In this document: piece by piece, positions 16,395 through 24,727 of the stretch | Position numbering within the stretch: position 1 is the stretch's first letter | How the letters are laid out: every line of letters begins with the position of its first letter | NCBI GenBank assembly: GCA_964503685.1 | Contig: CAZDAW010000046.1 | Coordinates: 1-25,275 of the forward strand | Length of the DNA: 25,275 bases | Origin: CAZDAW01 sp964503685 | Lineage (GTDB): Bacteria > Chloroflexota > Anaerolineae > Anaerolineales > Anaerolineaceae | Reading direction: 5' to 3' | The notes under the pieces: model-generated | Told to the model about the DNA's origin: nothing | Database searches by the model: none | What the model saw: the letters and a program-made list of their open reading frames with translations, nothing else | Program-made: the position numbers and the translations under genes

Positions 16395-17294
16395 TTATTT
16401 GATTTCCGCGAGCACATCAGGCCAGACGGGATAAAACATTGACCACTGGTCAGGCGCTTTGCGGATAAATTTTTCTGCTTCGGCGAGGATCGTTTCTGCA
16501 TTCTGAATCAATTCGGTGTGCAAATCAGGGTGACGCTGCATGTGAACAGGTTGAGAGACATCAATGTAGTATTTTCCGTCGTCTTGCTTCATGCAGGCGA
16601 CGACGACAACCGGCGCATCTTCTTGCAACGCTAGGCGGATGTAGGCAACAGGCACCGGGGCAGGCCGCCCAAAGAAGCGCGGCAGATAGGCTGTATCCTT
16701 TATGGGGCGGTCGAGCCCGGTCAATACAATTCCCCCCTCTGACAGACGTTTTCGGGCCTGGCGCATGGCGGTGATTGACATTGGCGTCACTTCAATTCCC
16801 CGCGCGGCGCGGATTTGATTTTGCAACTGATAACCGACATTAGGTTGGGGGAACGAGAGAACCTGAAAACTAACGCCATGAAGCGCCAGCGCCAATCCTG
16901 CCAGATCGAAATTGCTCATGTGCGGCACAACAAAGATCGTCCCTCTTTGTGATTGCCGGTGTTCTTCAAGGCAGATATTAAACTTTTCGCTGAAAGAGAC
17001 GAGTCTGATTATCTCTTCCGGCCTGTCCAGGTTATGATAATAATCATAGAGGCTGTGAGCGTTGTTTTGCAATACGGCTTTAACAGCTTCGTCCAATTTC
17101 TTGCCCGATAATTTACCGTCGCTGATTACCCATTGATTGGCGCGAATGGCGCGGGTCATTTCTGTGTTACGTCCGGCTATAATGTTTGAAATCAGACCGG
17201 CTACAGAGTAACCAAAACGGGGTGGGATGGCTTTACCCAGTGCGAGCGCAAGCGCGACGCCAGCGCGGCTGTTGATGATGGATAGCAGATTCAT
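16395..17294 (-). CDS. LpxL/HtrB-family lysophospholipid acyltransferase
   Basis: 299-residue acyltransferase of the lipid A/PIM acyltransferase family (PF03279-like). The catalytic H-x4-D is visible as VVPHMSNFD, with H125 and D130; later blocks PRFFGRPAPVPVAYIRLALQ and WSMFYPVWPD are typical of the family's second half. If the host is a Chloroflexota without LPS, the acceptor is more likely a glycolipid or phosphatidyl-mannoside than lipid A; this is inference. It starts 8 bases after the chemoreceptor stop with no clear ribosome site, so it may depend on coupling. Confidence 0.88.
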   Translation of the reverse strand: MNLLSIINSRAGVALALALGKAIPPRFGYSVAGLISNIIAGRNTEMTRAIRANQWVISDGKLSGKKLDEAVKAVLQNNAHSLYDYYHNLDRPEEIIRLVSFSEKFNICLEEHRQSQRGTIFVVPHMSNFDLAGLALALHGVSFQVLSFPQPNVGYQLQNQIRAARGIEVTPMSITAMRQARKRLSEGGIVLTGLDRPIKDTAYLPRFFGRPAPVPVAYIRLALQEDAPVVVVACMKQDDGKYYIDVSQPVHMQRHPDLHTELIQNAETILAEAEKFIRKAPDQWSMFYPVWPDVLAEIK

Positions 17295-17302
17295 AATGTC
17301 GT

Positions 17303-19786
17303 TTATTCTTTGATTTTAAAGGCTGCAATTGCTCCCTGCAATTCTACCGCTAAATTTTCCAATGTCGAGGCTGTAGTTTCAACGTTTTGAGACCGACGCG
17401 CCACATCATTGGTACTGGCGGATATTTCCTGGATGGAAGCAGAATTCTCTTCGCTGATGGCGCTGACGTTTTCTGCCCGCTGCAAAGCGCTTCGCACATT
17501 TTCTGAGACGTGTTCTGTCGTGGCATGGTTTTTTTCTATGACGTTAGAGACAACGCCGATGGCGGAATTCAAATCCTCCAGGATAGCCGAGATACTTTCA
17601 TGAGCTTTAACGACCGTTTTTGTCTGGTCTTGTAATGCGGCAGTGGATTGGGTGATTTGACTGAGCGCCTCGCCTGCCTGAGATGCTAACGAGCTGCCAG
17701 TTTGAACTTGCAGCGTCTCATTTTTAACTGAAGCGATGACGTTTTGAATATTATTCTGTATGGCTTTGATAAGCTCGCTGATCTCGTGGGTTGCGGCGGC
17801 TGATTTTTCCGCCAGAATGCGCACCTCACTGGCGACGACTGCAAAACCTTTCCCATATTCTCCTGCTCGCGCCGATTCGATTGCGGCGTTCAGGGCCAGC
17901 AAATTGGTTTGTCTCGCAATTTCGTCAATCGTATTGATGATCGTGCCGATTTGCTGCGATTGCGCTTCCATCTCCTGAATATAACTTGCGGTGCCTTCTA
18001 CGGCTGAGCGGATTTCTTCTGTTTGTCTCAGGGTGCGTGAGATGATTTCACTACCCTGTCGGGCGACATCCATCGCCTGCATGGCAGTGACAGCGCTTGA
18101 TTGGGCGCTCGCGCTTGCGCCCGAAATTGCTTCGGCGATTTGATTGGCGGCCCCTAAAACGCTTTCGACTCCGTTTGCCTGCTCGACCGCTCCCAGGTTG
18201 ATATTCTCAATTGATTGGGCAATTTGCTGGGTATTATGGGTCATTTCCATAACGGATTGCGCTTCGTGGGTCAATGATTGCGCCATTTGCTTGATCGACT
18301 GGTCGATCTGAGCTGTCATCTTGCCTGATTCGTTGGCGTGATGGGCCATTTGTTGGCTGAAGTCCAGCAAATGCTGCGCCTGTTCGTTGAGCAAGACCAT
18401 CAAACCACGTAAACTGGTCGGTTCGCTATTGAAACTGGCAACAGTGAAGCCTTTAGAAACAGCCTGGTTGATGAGCGGTACCAGTTTCTGGTCATAGATG
18501 GGCAGGGCGGCTGCATCATATTTTTGTTCAATGACTGATTGCAGCAGGGAGCTAAATGTCAAAAAACCGTAATCATCTCTGGATTGAGACTGATCCGGCG
18601 TAATCCAATCTACTTGTGTATTTCGGGTCTTCAGTTCTTCTGCTGCTGCCAATACACCTTTTCGAATATCATGGAAAAAAGCAATATCTCCGCGGGAGAT
18701 GAAGGCGATCTTCAATCGCCGAGAGGGGCTGCCGGGAACGGGTTTTGCTCGCCTTTCTGCTTGATCCTGGCTTTCGATTGATCCTTTTTGAGGGGACCAG
18801 TATTGTGTGAAATTTTCAGGTGTAACAACGTCAAGGTGGGTCAACATGCGCGCCCTGGGAGGTGGGTTGCCTGTAACCAGGTAATTATACAGGTAGATCA
18901 CGGTGTCGTGCCCCTGGGCGAAAGGGTCCTGCCCGATGGCGGCGGATACGATCCCTTTCGTGAGGGCGTGCATTGTTTCATCGACCAGATCGTGACAGAC
19001 CATGCGCACTTTGCCTGTTTTATTGCGCTCCGAAATGGCTTTGGCTACATAGGGAGGGCACCCCCCTTCAGGTACGTAAATGGCCGCGAGGTCAGGAAAA
19101 TTATCCAGCATCTTTAATGCTACGTGGTAGGCCATTTCGCCAACGCTGTGTGAATCTTCGATGGCCACAATCTGAATACCGGGATGATTTTTTCGCAGAT
19201 AATTCTGGAAAGTTTGGACGCGAACGCCAACAGAATGGTTGAAAGCGGCCGAAATGATACCGATTTTACCGGTTCCATTGAGCAATTCACCCATGATTTT
19301 GCCGCTCATGTTGCCTTCGTAGAACGAGTCGGGGCCGACATAAAATAAGCGGCGGCATGGTTCGCTGGTTATCGTGTTGAATCCTCGCAGCAATTCGCTG
19401 TATTCGGATACCAGACGTGAGAGTGTTTTGCCCAGGTTGCCTGCTTCACCAGCGCGCATTTGATCAATCGGCTGTCCGTTGGGGTTTACTTGAACAGTCA
19501 GATCGCCTTGCGCCAGGGCTACCATGGAGCCAGAAAGAGACTTAATATCGTTTTGAATGAACGCATTGATAACCTGATCAATGAGATGACAGGGTTTATT
19601 CAATAAGTGAATAATGTATGCGGTGGACAAAGCAAGCGCTGCGATCAGTATCAGAATGCCGCCTGCTAACGCGAGAATCTCGTTTGGAAATGTTTTGACG
19701 CGAGATAGAATTAACCAACAGTCCAGGACAGATATGATGACCAGGAAAATGGTTGTGATGCATATTCTTATGTTAAGTCGGCGCAT
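17303..19786 (-). CDS. Chemoreceptor with reordered PBP1 domain
   Basis: 827-residue methyl-accepting chemotaxis protein. TM helices lie at about 8-27 and 37-61 with a loop of only about nine residues, so the rest lies in the cytoplasm. A HAMP-like piece (to about 110) is followed by sequence like the second lobe of type-1 periplasmic binding proteins (136-330: RRLFYVGPDSFYEGNMSG, GKIGIISAAFNHSVGVRVQ, RMVCHDLVDE, SAAIGQDPFAQG), then by sequence like the first lobe (357-468: RRLKIAFISRGDIAFFHDIR, DAAALPIYDQKLVPLINQAV, FTVASFNSEP). The order is the reverse of the usual one. The signalling tail has the canonical tip EIARQTNLLALNAAIESARA (622-641) and the helices before and after it. Start ATG 19786 has GGGGAA upstream. 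Confidence 0.9.
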   Translation of the reverse strand: MRRLNIRICITTIFLVIISVLDCWLILSRVKTFPNEILALAGGILILIAALALSTAYIIHLLNKPCHLIDQVINAFIQNDIKSLSGSMVALAQGDLTVQVNPNGQPIDQMRAGEAGNLGKTLSRLVSEYSELLRGFNTITSEPCRRLFYVGPDSFYEGNMSGKIMGELLNGTGKIGIISAAFNHSVGVRVQTFQNYLRKNHPGIQIVAIEDSHSVGEMAYHVALKMLDNFPDLAAIYVPEGGCPPYVAKAISERNKTGKVRMVCHDLVDETMHALTKGIVSAAIGQDPFAQGHDTVIYLYNYLVTGNPPPRARMLTHLDVVTPENFTQYWSPQKGSIESQDQAERRAKPVPGSPSRRLKIAFISRGDIAFFHDIRKGVLAAAEELKTRNTQVDWITPDQSQSRDDYGFLTFSSLLQSVIEQKYDAAALPIYDQKLVPLINQAVSKGFTVASFNSEPTSLRGLMVLLNEQAQHLLDFSQQMAHHANESGKMTAQIDQSIKQMAQSLTHEAQSVMEMTHNTQQIAQSIENINLGAVEQANGVESVLGAANQIAEAISGASASAQSSAVTAMQAMDVARQGSEIISRTLRQTEEIRSAVEGTASYIQEMEAQSQQIGTIINTIDEIARQTNLLALNAAIESARAGEYGKGFAVVASEVRILAEKSAAATHEISELIKAIQNNIQNVIASVKNETLQVQTGSSLASQAGEALSQITQSTAALQDQTKTVVKAHESISAILEDLNSAIGVVSNVIEKNHATTEHVSENVRSALQRAENVSAISEENSASIQEISASTNDVARRSQNVETTASTLENLAVELQGAIAAFKIKE

Positions 19787-19815
19787 TGTGATTCCCCATA
19801 TTTATTTGATATAAT
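19786..19815 (+). promoter_or_regulatory. Possible promoter of the divergent GNAT gene
   Basis: TTGTGA (19786-19791) and TATAAT (19810-19815) are spaced by 18 bases and lie 31 bases before ATG 19846. The -35 box overlaps the start codon of the opposite-strand chemoreceptor gene. Confidence 0.5.
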
Positions 19816-19845
19816 GATTTAATTGTAGCATAAGAGAGAACTTGT

Positions 19846-20274
19846 ATGACCCTAATTTTACGAGAAGCTAACCGGGATGACGCGGCAGCCATTGTCAGAC
19901 TAATCAGGGAGCTGGCCGATGATGAAGGTAGCGACTTGACTGAAACGTACGCAGCAGAGCATCTTTCTTTTCCGGGATGCGGTGTGTTGCTGGCAGAGGT
20001 GGATGGAAAGGTTGCCGGCTTGCTGGCTTATTCGGTGAGATCTGATCTTTATCATGCCAGCCCGACCTGTTTGATTGAAGAATTAGTCGTGCAAGAAGCA
20101 TACCGGGGGCAGGGTGTGGGGGGAGCGTTGGTGGAAGAATTATTCAGACGCGCCCGGATGCAGGGCTGCGCTGAGGTATCCGTTACCACCATGCCAGATA
20201 ACCACGGGGCGATCAAGTTTTACCGCAGCCATGGACTGGTCGATGAGGCGGTGTACCTGGAGAAGCACTTTTAA
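19846..20274 (+). CDS. GNAT family N-acetyltransferase
   Basis: 142-residue acetyltransferase with the complete GNAT core: LILREANRDDAAAIVRLI, LLAEVDGKVAGLLAYSV, then LIEELVVQEAYRGQGVGGALVEELF, in which RGQGVG binds acetyl-CoA, and NHGAIKFYRSHGL near the end. Its short length and layout fit small-molecule or peptide acetyltransferases such as the GCN5-related single-domain type; the substrate is unknown. AGAGAG precedes ATG 19846. It diverges from the chemoreceptor gene and converges on the YwaF gene. Confidence 0.9.
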   Translation: MTLILREANRDDAAAIVRLIRELADDEGSDLTETYAAEHLSFPGCGVLLAEVDGKVAGLLAYSVRSDLYHASPTCLIEELVVQEAYRGQGVGGALVEELFRRARMQGCAEVSVTTMPDNHGAIKFYRSHGLVDEAVYLEKHF

Positions 20275-20356
20275 TCTGGCGCAATCGGGCAGGGGAAACT
20301 GACAGGCCGTTACATTTTATGATCGCATCGATGGGTATGTACTTGAATTGATGGTT

Positions 20357-21091
20357 TCAGGCTGTTACAGGCTGCGCTTTGCGCATGTCGCTGATGGCAA
20401 AGGGCAGATAGAGCAGCAGGAAAACAACTGCGCCTATCGCTTCAATGCCAAGGACGTACCACGGCCAGGGGCCTAACATATCGATAAGAGAAGCCGTTTC
20501 AGGTTTATGGGCCACGAACATATAGTTGCTGCCGAGCAGCCAGTTGACGCCGCTGACGAAGAGCAGGTACAGGTTCCCGTAAATGAAAACTCGTTTTAAG
20601 GACCCCCAGGTCGGACGGAAACCTTCAACGACTGTCATATAGACAACTTCACTGATGATCAACCCGTGCGATATCTGACACTGGAAGGCGCGAAAATGGG
20701 GAAATCCATAGATACCAGCGTCTGGGGTGAGGAGCGCCTGCATGGCGCCGCCGATGGCGAGGAAATAAGCCAGCTCATAAATGCGATAGCTGCGGGTGAA
20801 CATCATGATGGCGTTGAGAAAAACGAACATGCTGCATAAATGCAGGGGAAGCATGGTTTGCAAAGTCCATTGCCCGGTAAAATAATTCCAGGCGTGCCAG
20901 GCTGTCTCGACGGTGAGGGATGCCGCGGCCATGCTGTAACGCATAATTTTCCGAAATTTTTCACTTTGGATACGGCGCAAGAAAATGAATGACAGATTGA
21001 ATAAAATAACGATGCCTAAGGAGATGAGATGGGGTGCATTAAACAGAATGAAGGGAGCGCCGGTGTAATCTTTGGTGAAGAATTGTTCCAT
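20357..21091 (-). CDS. ywaF: TIGR02206/YwaF family membrane protein
   Basis: 244-residue integral membrane protein with about six helices. The family marks are LPLHLCSMFVFLNAIMM, AIGGAMQALLTPD, HFRAFQCQISHGLIISEVVYM and the late GPWPWYVLGIEAIGAVVFLLL, together matching the TIGR02206 (YwaF) group. The biochemical role is unknown; conserved His and Cys in the membrane part are visible. It starts 19 bases after the polyprenyl synthase gene with AAAGGT as ribosome site, so it is the last gene of the phosphohexomutase-TatD-synthase operon. The link to isoprenoid or cell-wall lipid work is only by neighbourhood. Confidence 0.88.
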   Translation of the reverse strand: MEQFFTKDYTGAPFILFNAPHLISLGIVILFNLSFIFLRRIQSEKFRKIMRYSMAAASLTVETAWHAWNYFTGQWTLQTMLPLHLCSMFVFLNAIMMFTRSYRIYELAYFLAIGGAMQALLTPDAGIYGFPHFRAFQCQISHGLIISEVVYMTVVEGFRPTWGSLKRVFIYGNLYLLFVSGVNWLLGSNYMFVAHKPETASLIDMLGPWPWYVLGIEAIGAVVFLLLYLPFAISDMRKAQPVTA

Positions 21092-21110
21092 GGTTTACCT
21101 TTTGCAACTT

Positions 21111-22079
21111 TCAAATTTCCCGGTCAACAAAGTATTTTGCCATTTCCACCAGGGCGTCATGTTCGGGGGAGGGGGGGAGTTGTTCCAGTGCGGTTATTCC
21201 TTCTTCGACGAAGCGGCGGGCTTCGTCGTGCGCCTGGTGGATCGCTTCACTGTTGCGAATGGAGTTGACAAGGTTGGATAGAGTTTTCTCATCTTCGATA
21301 CAGGCGCCATCGATCAATTTTTGGGCGCTGGCGTCTGTGGGATGGTTTTCGGCGTAGTAGATTGCAGGCAGGGTGACAATGCCCTGGCGCAGATCGCTGC
21401 CGATGGGTTTGCCGAGCGTTGCCTCGGTGGCGGTGAAATCGAGGATGTCATCGATAATCTGGAAGGCCATACCGATCTGGTAGCCGTATTTCCCCACCAT
21501 TGCGGTGATTTCGGGGCTGACGGGGCTGATCATGGACGCGGCGGTCGAGCTGGTTTCAAAAAGTGAGGCCGTCTTGGCGTAGATGCGTTCGTAATACGCT
21601 TTTCGGTTGGCCAGACAATGGCTGGTGAATAATTGGGTAATTTCCCCGTTGACGATGACCGTCAGGGTGCGGGAGAATAATTTCATAACGGCGACTGACT
21701 CGGTGGCGGCGGCTAACTCGGCGGCGCGAGCGAAGATGAAATCACCGGTCAATACGGTGGCGCCCGCCGACCAATGGGCGTTGAGGGTGGGGTTGCCGCG
21801 GCGCAGTAAAGCGCCATCAATCAGATCATCGTGCACCAGGGTGGCCGTATGCAGAAGCTCGATTGCCGATGCCAGGGTGATCAGACGTTGTGGATCTGCC
21901 CCCAACATTTGCCCGGTGAGGATAGTGACGGCGGGGCGAACGCGTTTACCGCCGGAAAGGATGAGATGCTCCAGGGCTGCCTGCACATCTGGGTGATAGG
22001 TTTGAGCCTGCTGGCGCATGAGGGATTCGACCCGGGTTATCTGGTCCTGTATGAGATTAAAAAAGGGTATGTTCTTCAA
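21111..22079 (-). CDS. Polyprenyl diphosphate synthase (medium/long chain)
   Basis: 322-residue trans-prenyltransferase. LSGGKRVRP (41-49) binds IPP; the first Asp motif is HDDLIDGALLRR (DDLID 84-88) and the second is FQIIDDILDF (DDILD 210-214), both intact. The residues four and five before the first motif are T80 and A79, small, which in this family leaves room for long products rather than stopping at C15 or C20. A quinone side chain is the likely use. The start is TTG 22079, immediately after the TatD stop; the upstream codon is that stop, so no longer frame exists. GGAAA sits about 7 bases upstream. Confidence 0.93.
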   Translation of the reverse strand: MKNIPFFNLIQDQITRVESLMRQQAQTYHPDVQAALEHLILSGGKRVRPAVTILTGQMLGADPQRLITLASAIELLHTATLVHDDLIDGALLRRGNPTLNAHWSAGATVLTGDFIFARAAELAAATESVAVMKLFSRTLTVIVNGEITQLFTSHCLANRKAYYERIYAKTASLFETSSTAASMISPVSPEITAMVGKYGYQIGMAFQIIDDILDFTATEATLGKPIGSDLRQGIVTLPAIYYAENHPTDASAQKLIDGACIEDEKTLSNLVNSIRNSEAIHQAHDEARRFVEEGITALEQLPPSPEHDALVEMAKYFVDREI

Positions 22080-22892
22080 CTAAGTATTTCCAACCTTTAT
22101 TTTCCAAAATACCCGGACAGCATTGGTCGATGTCGTTTCGGCTACGTTTTCCAACGGAACATGCTGAAGCTGGGCAATTTTTTCAGCTACCAGACGCACA
22201 TACGCCGGCTCGTTGCGTTTGCCCCGGTGGGGATGCGGCGTGAGATATGGCGCGTCGGTTTCGATCAACAAGCTTTCCAGGGGCAACTGGCTGAGCAAAG
22301 CCTGCTTCTGATCAGCGTTCTGATAGGTCACCGGGCCGGCGACGCCCAGGAGAAAACCCAGGCGGATGGCCTCGCCGGCCGATTGGATATCACCTTCAAA
22401 GGCGTGCAGTACGCCAGGGTGTTCGATGAGACGGCTGCCTTTCAGGCGCAAGCCGTTCAGCCAGGTTCTTAAAATATCCAACATATCATCCAGGGCCTGC
22501 CGGCAGTGAATGATTATGGGAAGCTCTAATTCATCTGCCAGGTTGAGTTGGGCCTCTAAAATCTGGCGTTGGATGGGCTTTGGCGTGCGGTCGCGGTAGT
22601 AATCCAGACCGATTTCGCCAATGGCAACAACGCGAGCATCCTGCGCCAGCGTGCGAAAGGTTTGTATGGTGAGGTCAGTCCAATCTCCGGCTTCGTTGGG
22701 GTGAACGCCGACCGCGGCGTACAGCCGGGAATTGCTCTGCGCCAGTTGAAGGGCAGATTGACTGTTGGCAGGGGTGACGCCAGGAACAATAATACATTCC
22801 ACGCCGGCCTGTGCAGCCCGTTCCAGAACTTGCTGGCGATCGTCGTTGAAAACCTCAAAGTCCAGGTGGCAGTGAGAATCGATTAAAAACAA
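22080..22892 (-). CDS. tatD: TatD family metal-dependent deoxyribonuclease
   Basis: 270-residue TIM-barrel hydrolase of the TatD family. Metal-ligand motifs are complete: DSHCHLDF (H7, H9), GEIGLDYYRD (E93), IIHCRQA (H129), HAFEGD (H163) and ETDAPYLTP (D213), and the length is typical. Family members are Mg-dependent 3'-5' exonucleases and some act on modified tRNA or D-amino-acid substrates, so the exact role here is open. The start is TTG 22892, directly after the TAA of the phosphohexomutase gene; the conserved barrel strand begins at residue 3, leaving no alternative start. Confidence 0.93.
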   Translation of the reverse strand: MFLIDSHCHLDFEVFNDDRQQVLERAAQAGVECIIVPGVTPANSQSALQLAQSNSRLYAAVGVHPNEAGDWTDLTIQTFRTLAQDARVVAIGEIGLDYYRDRTPKPIQRQILEAQLNLADELELPIIIHCRQALDDMLDILRTWLNGLRLKGSRLIEHPGVLHAFEGDIQSAGEAIRLGFLLGVAGPVTYQNADQKQALLSQLPLESLLIETDAPYLTPHPHRGKRNEPAYVRLVAEKIAQLQHVPLENVAETTSTNAVRVFWKIKVGNT

Positions 22893-24314
22893 TTATTTCA
22901 GCCCTGCTACTTTCAACCCGTCCTGTAAAATGGCGGGAACATTATCTTTGTGAGTGGTTTCGCAGTAAACGCGCACAATGGGTTCGGTGCCGGAGAAGCG
23001 GATGAGGCACCAGCCGCCATCTTCCAGTTCGAATTTGTAACCATCCATGGTATTGAGTCCGGTCACCTTCAATCCGCCAATCGTGGCGGGTTTGGCGGAA
23101 AGGATGAGCTTTTCCTTGGATTTGCGGTTGCCGGAGAAGTGTGTGTCGATGCGGTCGTAGTAATGGGCGCCGACTTTGCTGAACAGGAGATCGAGGAGTT
23201 CGGAAGGCTTGCGCTTGAGTTTGACCATCATATCGAGGAAATAGAGGCCGGCCAGAATGCCGTCGCGCTCTGGGACGTTGCCGCGGAAGGCATACCCGCC
23301 GGATTCTTCGCCGCCGATCATGGCGTTTGTTTCAAGCATTTTGGGGGCGACGTATTTGAAGCCGACGCCGGTTTCGTAAACGGGGACGTCGTAGAGTTTG
23401 CCGAGTTTGTTGAGCATGCTGGTCGTCGAGATCGTCTTGACAATGGGGCCGCGCTCTTTGCGAACTTCCAGTAAATAGTATGCCAGCAAAGCATAAGCCT
23501 GAAGCTGGTTAATGAAGCGGCCTTTTTCATCGCCAAAGCCGACCCGATCGGCGTCGCCGTCGGTGATGAGCAGGACATCGGCGTGGGAATCGAGGGTGGC
23601 GCGCAGGCCAACGTTGATGTTGGGCGGAATGGGTTCAGGACGTTTCATCTCAGGAAAAGTGGGGTTGCGCTCGTCGTGGATTTCGAATACCTGAGTGCGC
23701 CCGCCATCCAGCAGGCTGGTGAACCAGCCGGCTCCGTTGCCCCACATGCAATCGACCATGACCTTGAAGCCGGCGTCGCGGATGGGCTGCAGGTCGATGA
23801 GGTCGGTGAGGTGTTTGGCGTAGCTCGAGGCCGGATCAAAACGCACCACCAGGCCGCGTTCAACAGCTTCGGCCATGGGCATGGTTTTAACGGCTTTCAG
23901 GCTGCCGGGTATGGCGGCCTCGATTTCGAGTAATCCCTGAGGGTCGATTGCCCCGCCGTGTTCGTCGCGCACTTTGAAGCCGTTGTCGGCGGGCGGATTG
24001 TGCGAGGCGGTGATGTTGACCGCCCCGGCAGCTTTTTTGTCCACTACCGCATAAGATATCACCGGCGTCGGGGTGGCGCCGTCGGTCAGATAAACTTTAA
24101 GACCGTTGGCGGCCAGCACCTCGGCCGCAGCGGCGGCAAAATCTTCGGAAAGAAAACGCTTGTCGTGACCCACAATCACCCAGGCGCCATTCTTTCCATG
24201 GTTAAGTAAATAGGTGGCAAAGCCTTGAGTGCAGCGACGTACATTATCGAAGGTGTAATCACGGGCTATCCCACCACGCCAGCCATCAGTTCCGAAATGT
24301 ATTTTTTCTAACAT
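22893..24314 (-). CDS. Phosphoglucomutase/phosphomannomutase family protein
   Basis: 473-residue alpha-D-phosphohexomutase. Active-site loops are all present: NITASHNPPADNGFK with phosphoserine S104, TDGDADRVG (252-257, Mg ligands), GGEESGG (334-340, sugar recognition) and RFSGTEPIVRVY (439-450, phosphate binding). The GEES sugar loop is compatible with glucose and mannose phosphates; the specific substrate is not decided. It starts the minus-strand operon: AGGAGA precedes ATG 24314, and an extended -10 box lies about 40 bases upstream. Its TAA abuts the TatD TTG, so the two are translationally linked. Confidence 0.93.
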   Translation of the reverse strand: MLEKIHFGTDGWRGGIARDYTFDNVRRCTQGFATYLLNHGKNGAWVIVGHDKRFLSEDFAAAAAEVLAANGLKVYLTDGATPTPVISYAVVDKKAAGAVNITASHNPPADNGFKVRDEHGGAIDPQGLLEIEAAIPGSLKAVKTMPMAEAVERGLVVRFDPASSYAKHLTDLIDLQPIRDAGFKVMVDCMWGNGAGWFTSLLDGGRTQVFEIHDERNPTFPEMKRPEPIPPNINVGLRATLDSHADVLLITDGDADRVGFGDEKGRFINQLQAYALLAYYLLEVRKERGPIVKTISTTSMLNKLGKLYDVPVYETGVGFKYVAPKMLETNAMIGGEESGGYAFRGNVPERDGILAGLYFLDMMVKLKRKPSELLDLLFSKVGAHYYDRIDTHFSGNRKSKEKLILSAKPATIGGLKVTGLNTMDGYKFELEDGGWCLIRFSGTEPIVRVYCETTHKDNVPAILQDGLKVAGLK

Positions 24315-24354
24315 CCTGTCTCCTATAAAATGAAGGATTATCGCTAATGCATTA

Positions 24355-24363
24355 ATTATATCA
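24355..24363 (-). promoter_or_regulatory. Extended -10 promoter of the phosphohexomutase operon
   Basis: On the minus strand the sequence reads TGATATAAT, an exact extended -10 element (TG-N-TATAAT), about 41 bases before ATG 24314. No good -35 box is seen 17 bases further upstream, as is usual for extended -10 promoters. Confidence 0.5.
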
Positions 24364-24424
24364 GGGGATGTATATAGAGGATAGTTAATTCTTAATGAAG
24401 ATGGGTACCTCTTTTATCTTCGTT

Positions 24425-24452
24425 CCTGCTCTCTCCTAGTGGCGAGAGCAGG
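24425..24452. repeat. Intergenic hairpin, REP-like
   Basis: CCTGCTCTC (24425-24433) pairs perfectly with GAGAGCAGG (24444-24452) around a 10-base loop. There is no T tract on either side, so it is not a normal terminator. It may be a copy of a dispersed palindromic element; that needs genome-wide comparison. Confidence 0.5.
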
Positions 24453-24552
24453 GGGTAATGCAAAGATCGGAGTGGTGGGTGGGCAGGCTGTTTTTTTTAA
24501 GGTTCAGGGGCGTTATGAATCAAGTTAATTTCGAGACGAAGATGGCAGCGGT

Positions 24553-24586
24553 ATTCGTTTCGCGAAAAAATCGAATAAAAACGAAT
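24553..24586. repeat. AT-rich inverted repeat with TTCGCGAA core
   Basis: ATTCGTTT (24553-24560) and AAACGAAT (24579-24586) are perfect 8-base complements; a separate palindrome TTCGCGAA (24559-24566) overlaps the left arm. Confidence 0.35.
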
Positions 24587-24664
24587 AGGGGTCTTTTTCA
24601 TCTTTGGTAAGATTTTAGCCTCGCTGGAATTTCACACTACTTCACCGATGTAATTATTGATGGT

Positions 24665-24688
24665 TTGGCGCGTTGCCAACGCACCCAA
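24665..24688. repeat. Imperfect hairpin downstream of the GGQPGN gene
   Basis: The inner stem GCGT/ACGC with a 5-base loop is flanked by TTGG and CCAA. It lies about 40 bases after the stop of the minus-strand gene and could stop or stabilise its transcript, but lacks a T run. Confidence 0.35.
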
Positions 24689-24727
24689 GCGCTTAAGATA
24701 ACTGTGAAGGGTACAGAGCACATTGTA

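Larger units (their letters stand above)
24315..24727. other. Gene-free intergenic region with several hairpins
   Basis: No credible coding frame is seen. It holds the promoter of the phosphohexomutase operon at its left end and three inverted repeats listed separately. It is also the downstream end of the small GGQPGN gene (24728-25126, minus). None of the repeats has a T tract typical of a terminator. Confidence 0.6.

Noticed and set aside
22950..23933. Long plus-strand open frames opposite the phosphohexomutase gene
   Set aside because: They are shadows of the strongly conserved minus-strand gene and have no recognisable domain.
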